Positions 61,734 through 64,000 of a DNA stretch of 64,000 nucleotides are shown one piece after another. The notes beneath the pieces were generated by a model. It saw nothing but the letters and a program-made list of their open reading frames with translations, made no database searches and was not told where the DNA came from. The stretch spans positions 55,407-119,406 of the forward strand of contig JAHDWN010000005.1 in the NCBI GenBank assembly GCA_023382675.1, in the 5' to 3' direction. Made by a program: the position numbers and the translations under genes. Every line of letters begins with the position of its first letter. Within the stretch, counting starts at the first letter, position 1. Source of the DNA: Anaerolineae bacterium. Its GTDB lineage: Bacteria > Chloroflexota > Anaerolineae > Aggregatilineales > Phototrophicaceae.

Positions 61734-62867
61734 ATGAGACAGCACCTTCGAGTCAGGTGGATTGTCCTCCTGGCATTAGCGGTATCGCTGCTCTTAGCCA
61801 CGGGGGCGTTCGCTCAAGACGAGCCAGACCCCAACGCAGCGATCACCTGGCCGCCGCCGGTCTACCTGCTGCGCGGCGCAGTCGAGATCCGCGGCAGCGC
61901 CAATCTGCCGAACATGACCAACTATTTCCTGGAGTTCCGCGAGCTGAACGACACGCTTGAGGCCGAAGACACGCCGCCCATCCCGGCGACGCTGCCCAGA
62001 TCGACGCCGGTCATCGATGGCGTCCTCGGCGTCTGGGATACGACGCTTGCCACCGACGGCGTTTACGAGCTGTGGCTGACGGCCAACGTCAGCGGCGGCG
62101 AGGCCGTGCGCCATCGTGTCGGCCCGCTGCGCATCGAGAACAACCCGCCGCCGTTCGCCGTCCTGCCAACTCCGCCCGTGATCGCGCCCGTGGTGACGCA
62201 GGAACCCGTCGCGCCGAGCGGCCCCACGGCGACCGTCGCCGTCGCCAGCGCCAACGTCCGCACGGGCGATTCGACCGACTACCCGGTGATCACCGCCCTG
62301 CCACTCGACACTGTGCTGCCCGTGATCGGCATCAGCAACCGTGGCACCCGCTGGTATCAGGTGCGACTGCCGGACGGGCGCGCCGGCTGGGCTGCGCCGA
62401 GCGTTGTCCGCATCAGCGGCGATACGAGCGGGCTGCCCCTCGTCCAGCCGCCGCCGATCCCGGCGACACGCACGCCAACACCGGTGCCGACACCCGCCAC
62501 CAGCGCGGATCTGGTCGCGGGCATCGTTGTGCTCGACCCGGCCACCCCGACCTGCCAGCAGACGTTCACGGTCGGCTTCGACGTCGCCAACCTGGGCAGC
62601 GCGCCGACGACCGTCTCCGGCGTCGTCTCACTGGTCGATTCGCGCGCGGCGGATGGCAGTCCGCAGGGCACGACCATCGGCGGTTTCCCGATCTTGCAGC
62701 CTGGGCAGACGTTCCGCGTCAACATGCCGCTGACGATCTCGACCTGGTACAACGAAGTCCACCGGATCACGCTGACGATTGATGCCGGCTTCTCGATCCC
62801 GGATCGCGACCGTTCAAACAACACGCGCACCGTCGAATACACGCTGCAAAAAGGTGGCTGCCCGTAG
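61734..62867 (+). CDS. Secreted protein: Ig-like domain, SH3b, CARDB
   Basis: 377 residues. Three ATGs in a row start the gene; the last (61734) lies best from AAGGGAGA. Signal peptide ends AFA|QDE. Residues about 40-135 form an Ig-like domain (PPPVYLLRGAVEIRGSANLPNMTNYFLEF to VGPLRIENN) shared with the PKD lipoprotein. SH3b follows (ASANVRTGDSTDYPVITALPLDT to GRAGWAAPSVVRISG), then a Pro/Thr linker, then CARDB (LVAGIVVLDPATPTCQQTFTVGFDVANLGSAPTT to RDRSNNTRTVEYTL). Probably an extracellular glycan- or protein-binding scaffold. Confidence 0.87.
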   Translation: MRQHLRVRWIVLLALAVSLLLATGAFAQDEPDPNAAITWPPPVYLLRGAVEIRGSANLPNMTNYFLEFRELNDTLEAEDTPPIPATLPRSTPVIDGVLGVWDTTLATDGVYELWLTANVSGGEAVRHRVGPLRIENNPPPFAVLPTPPVIAPVVTQEPVAPSGPTATVAVASANVRTGDSTDYPVITALPLDTVLPVIGISNRGTRWYQVRLPDGRAGWAAPSVVRISGDTSGLPLVQPPPIPATRTPTPVPTPATSADLVAGIVVLDPATPTCQQTFTVGFDVANLGSAPTTVSGVVSLVDSRAADGSPQGTTIGGFPILQPGQTFRVNMPLTISTWYNEVHRITLTIDAGFSIPDRDRSNNTRTVEYTLQKGGCP

Positions 62868-62884
62868 CAAAGACCATCAGAATC

Positions 62885-62912
62885 AAAAGAGGCTGGGGTT
62901 GGCCCAGCCTCT
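62885..62912 (-). terminator. Terminator for the leftward DUF4397 gene
   Basis: Stem AGAGGCTGGG / CCCAGCCTCT, five-base loop, followed on the minus strand by TTTTGATTC. The stem could also serve the rightward CARDB gene, though no T-run follows there. Confidence 0.75.
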
Positions 62913-62933
62913 GCTGCTTCAGGATGATGGGCT

Positions 62934-63905
62934 TTAGCCTGACGCGGTCGGTTCAACAGTCGGTTCGGCGGTCATCGCATCCATGCCTTCCATCGCCGGG
63001 GCGGGATGGAAGCCCGCCATGTTGTTAAGCTGGTCGCCCGACACGCTCTGCACGAATGTCTGCGGATTGTCCGGCGTTCCGGCAATCACGACGAAGTAGA
63101 AGTTGTTCGGCTGAATGTCATCCAGCGAGAAGCGCGACTCGTTCGTTTCGCTGATGACGGCGTGGAGCGTCGTCGTCTCTGCAGGCACAAGAACCGTCAC
63201 ACCGCAGTTGTCGTAACGGCGCTCGGAAGACCCCACCGCGTTACACGTCACCGTGCCACCCTCCTGGTAGGCAGGCACTGCGTCGCCCTGCGCGCAGGTG
63301 TTGAACACCTCTACGTCCGGCGAGACGCGGTTGCCAGAGAGACCAATGTTCGTATCCAGCATCCCCGCATCGCCGTAGAACAGGTCGATGTCCGGGCCGT
63401 CCATCACCGTGTTGATGACCGTGACCTGAGCACAGCCAAAGGGCAGCGCACTGACCTGTTCTTTGACCGTGAAGGCTGCCAGCGTATCATCGGCTGTCGA
63501 GCCTGTGATAGCGAGCGTCGTCCACTGCGAACCGGTCGTGTTCACGGTCACAGGCCCGACCACGATCTCCTCGCTTCCATCCGGCACAAATGACACCGAC
63601 GCCCCGGCGGGAACTTCGGCCCAACCACTGATGGTTCCAGGGGCAAGCGTTTGAATGTCGCTTGGCTCACCGTTCACATACGGCACCAGGTTATTACCCT
63701 CGGACGCGAGATAGGCGATGCGCAGGTGAACCACAGCCTCCGGGCTGAGAGCCATCGGCGTTTCGATCGCCGCAGCCATGTCACCATCCGCGTCCGTTGC
63801 CTCGGCCATCGGCGCTTCCGGCGTCGCCGTCTCCTGCGCGACTGCCTGGATGGCGAGCGCCGCGACGAAGACGTAAATAATCAACAGAAGTGCATAGCGT
63901 TTCAT
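62934..63905 (-). CDS. Secreted DUF4397 domain protein
   Basis: 323 residues from ATG 63905 after CAGGAG. Signal peptide ends AVA|QET, then an acidic Ala/Met-rich linker. The domain begins AVVHLRIAYLASEGNNLVPYVNGEPS, typical of DUF4397, with GTISGWAEVPAGASVSFVPDG, then a second unit (CAQVTVINTVMDGPDIDLFYGDAG). Cysteines probably pair. The C-terminus is Pro/Thr-rich and may attach to other surface parts. DUF4397 proteins are envelope beta-sandwiches of unknown activity. Confidence 0.87.
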   Translation of the reverse strand: MKRYALLLIIYVFVAALAIQAVAQETATPEAPMAEATDADGDMAAAIETPMALSPEAVVHLRIAYLASEGNNLVPYVNGEPSDIQTLAPGTISGWAEVPAGASVSFVPDGSEEIVVGPVTVNTTGSQWTTLAITGSTADDTLAAFTVKEQVSALPFGCAQVTVINTVMDGPDIDLFYGDAGMLDTNIGLSGNRVSPDVEVFNTCAQGDAVPAYQEGGTVTCNAVGSSERRYDNCGVTVLVPAETTTLHAVISETNESRFSLDDIQPNNFYFVVIAGTPDNPQTFVQSVSGDQLNNMAGFHPAPAMEGMDAMTAEPTVEPTASG

Positions 63906-64000
63906 GAGAAACTCCTGACTAACCTCTCTGGGTGGCACAGCATCTCCTATGCGTCGTGTGTGCCAGGTGTCACTTTAGGCGCACGACGGCTGTACGTGAT

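Overview
The window is high-GC bacterial DNA that looks chromosomal: no plasmid or phage backbone, no rRNA, and no tRNA that I could recognise. Several traits suggest a Chloroflexota lineage near Anaerolineae: secreted proteins with Thr/Pro linkers, PKD, SH3b and CARDB modules, a TIR protein with a formylglycine-enzyme-like domain, and many short palindromic repeats. This is inference from style, not a phylogenetic result.

Layout. 1-5.1 kb: end of a transglutaminase-like gene, a small hypothetical, a class I/II aminotransferase, and a leftward feoA-feoB-feoC ferrous iron cluster. 5.1-9.9 kb: a tandem-hairpin region, hflX, a small membrane protein, an acetyltransferase fused to a GIY-YIG domain, an overlapping pair ending in an HNH nuclease, and a SnoaL-like protein. 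10-16 kb: a cytochrome P450, a solute-binding protein made of two near-identical domains, its likely permease, a GNAT enzyme and a secreted beta-propeller. 16.0-16.7 kb: a gene-free cluster of miniature inverted-repeat elements with clear target duplications. 16.7-22.2 kb: a peptide importer operon (binding protein, two permeases) with a proline iminopeptidase and an acetamidase/formamidase. 22.6-27.5 kb: an AlkZ-like protein and a histidine kinase/response regulator pair separated by an AT-rich gene. 27.7-31.4 kb: a split transketolase and an FGGY sugar kinase. 31.5-43.5 kb: large envelope proteins, namely a lipoprotein with 12 PKD domains and an SGNH-like end, a secreted Ig-like protein, an AT-rich island, a DUF348/G5/propeller lipoprotein, and a glycosidase fused to an O-antigen ligase. 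43.5-49.7 kb: duplicated SpoIIAA/STAS-like genes, a macro-like protein, a secreted hydrolase, a secreted SMP-30-like propeller and an SDR. 49.8-57.1 kb: the TIR/FGE protein, then a sugar-polymer group (UXS-like epimerase, O-antigen ligase, GtrA, GT4) and a CPBP protease. 57.3-64 kb: small proteins, a hemerythrin with one substituted ligand, SH3b and CARDB secreted proteins, a VOC protein, a thioesterase and a DUF4397 protein.

The genes suggest a heterotroph that imports amino acids and peptides, feeds a pentose-type sugar into the transketolase pathway, scavenges Fe(II) and builds a modular exopolymer-rich surface. The most unusual signals are these. All nine predicted Sec-exported non-lipoproteins would start with glutamine after cleavage. 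There are at least three miniature transposon families, two with perfect target duplications. Short hairpins recur with changing but still complementary arms. Several rare fusions are present, and the TIR/FGE protein has a C-terminus like that of diversity-generating retroelement targets.
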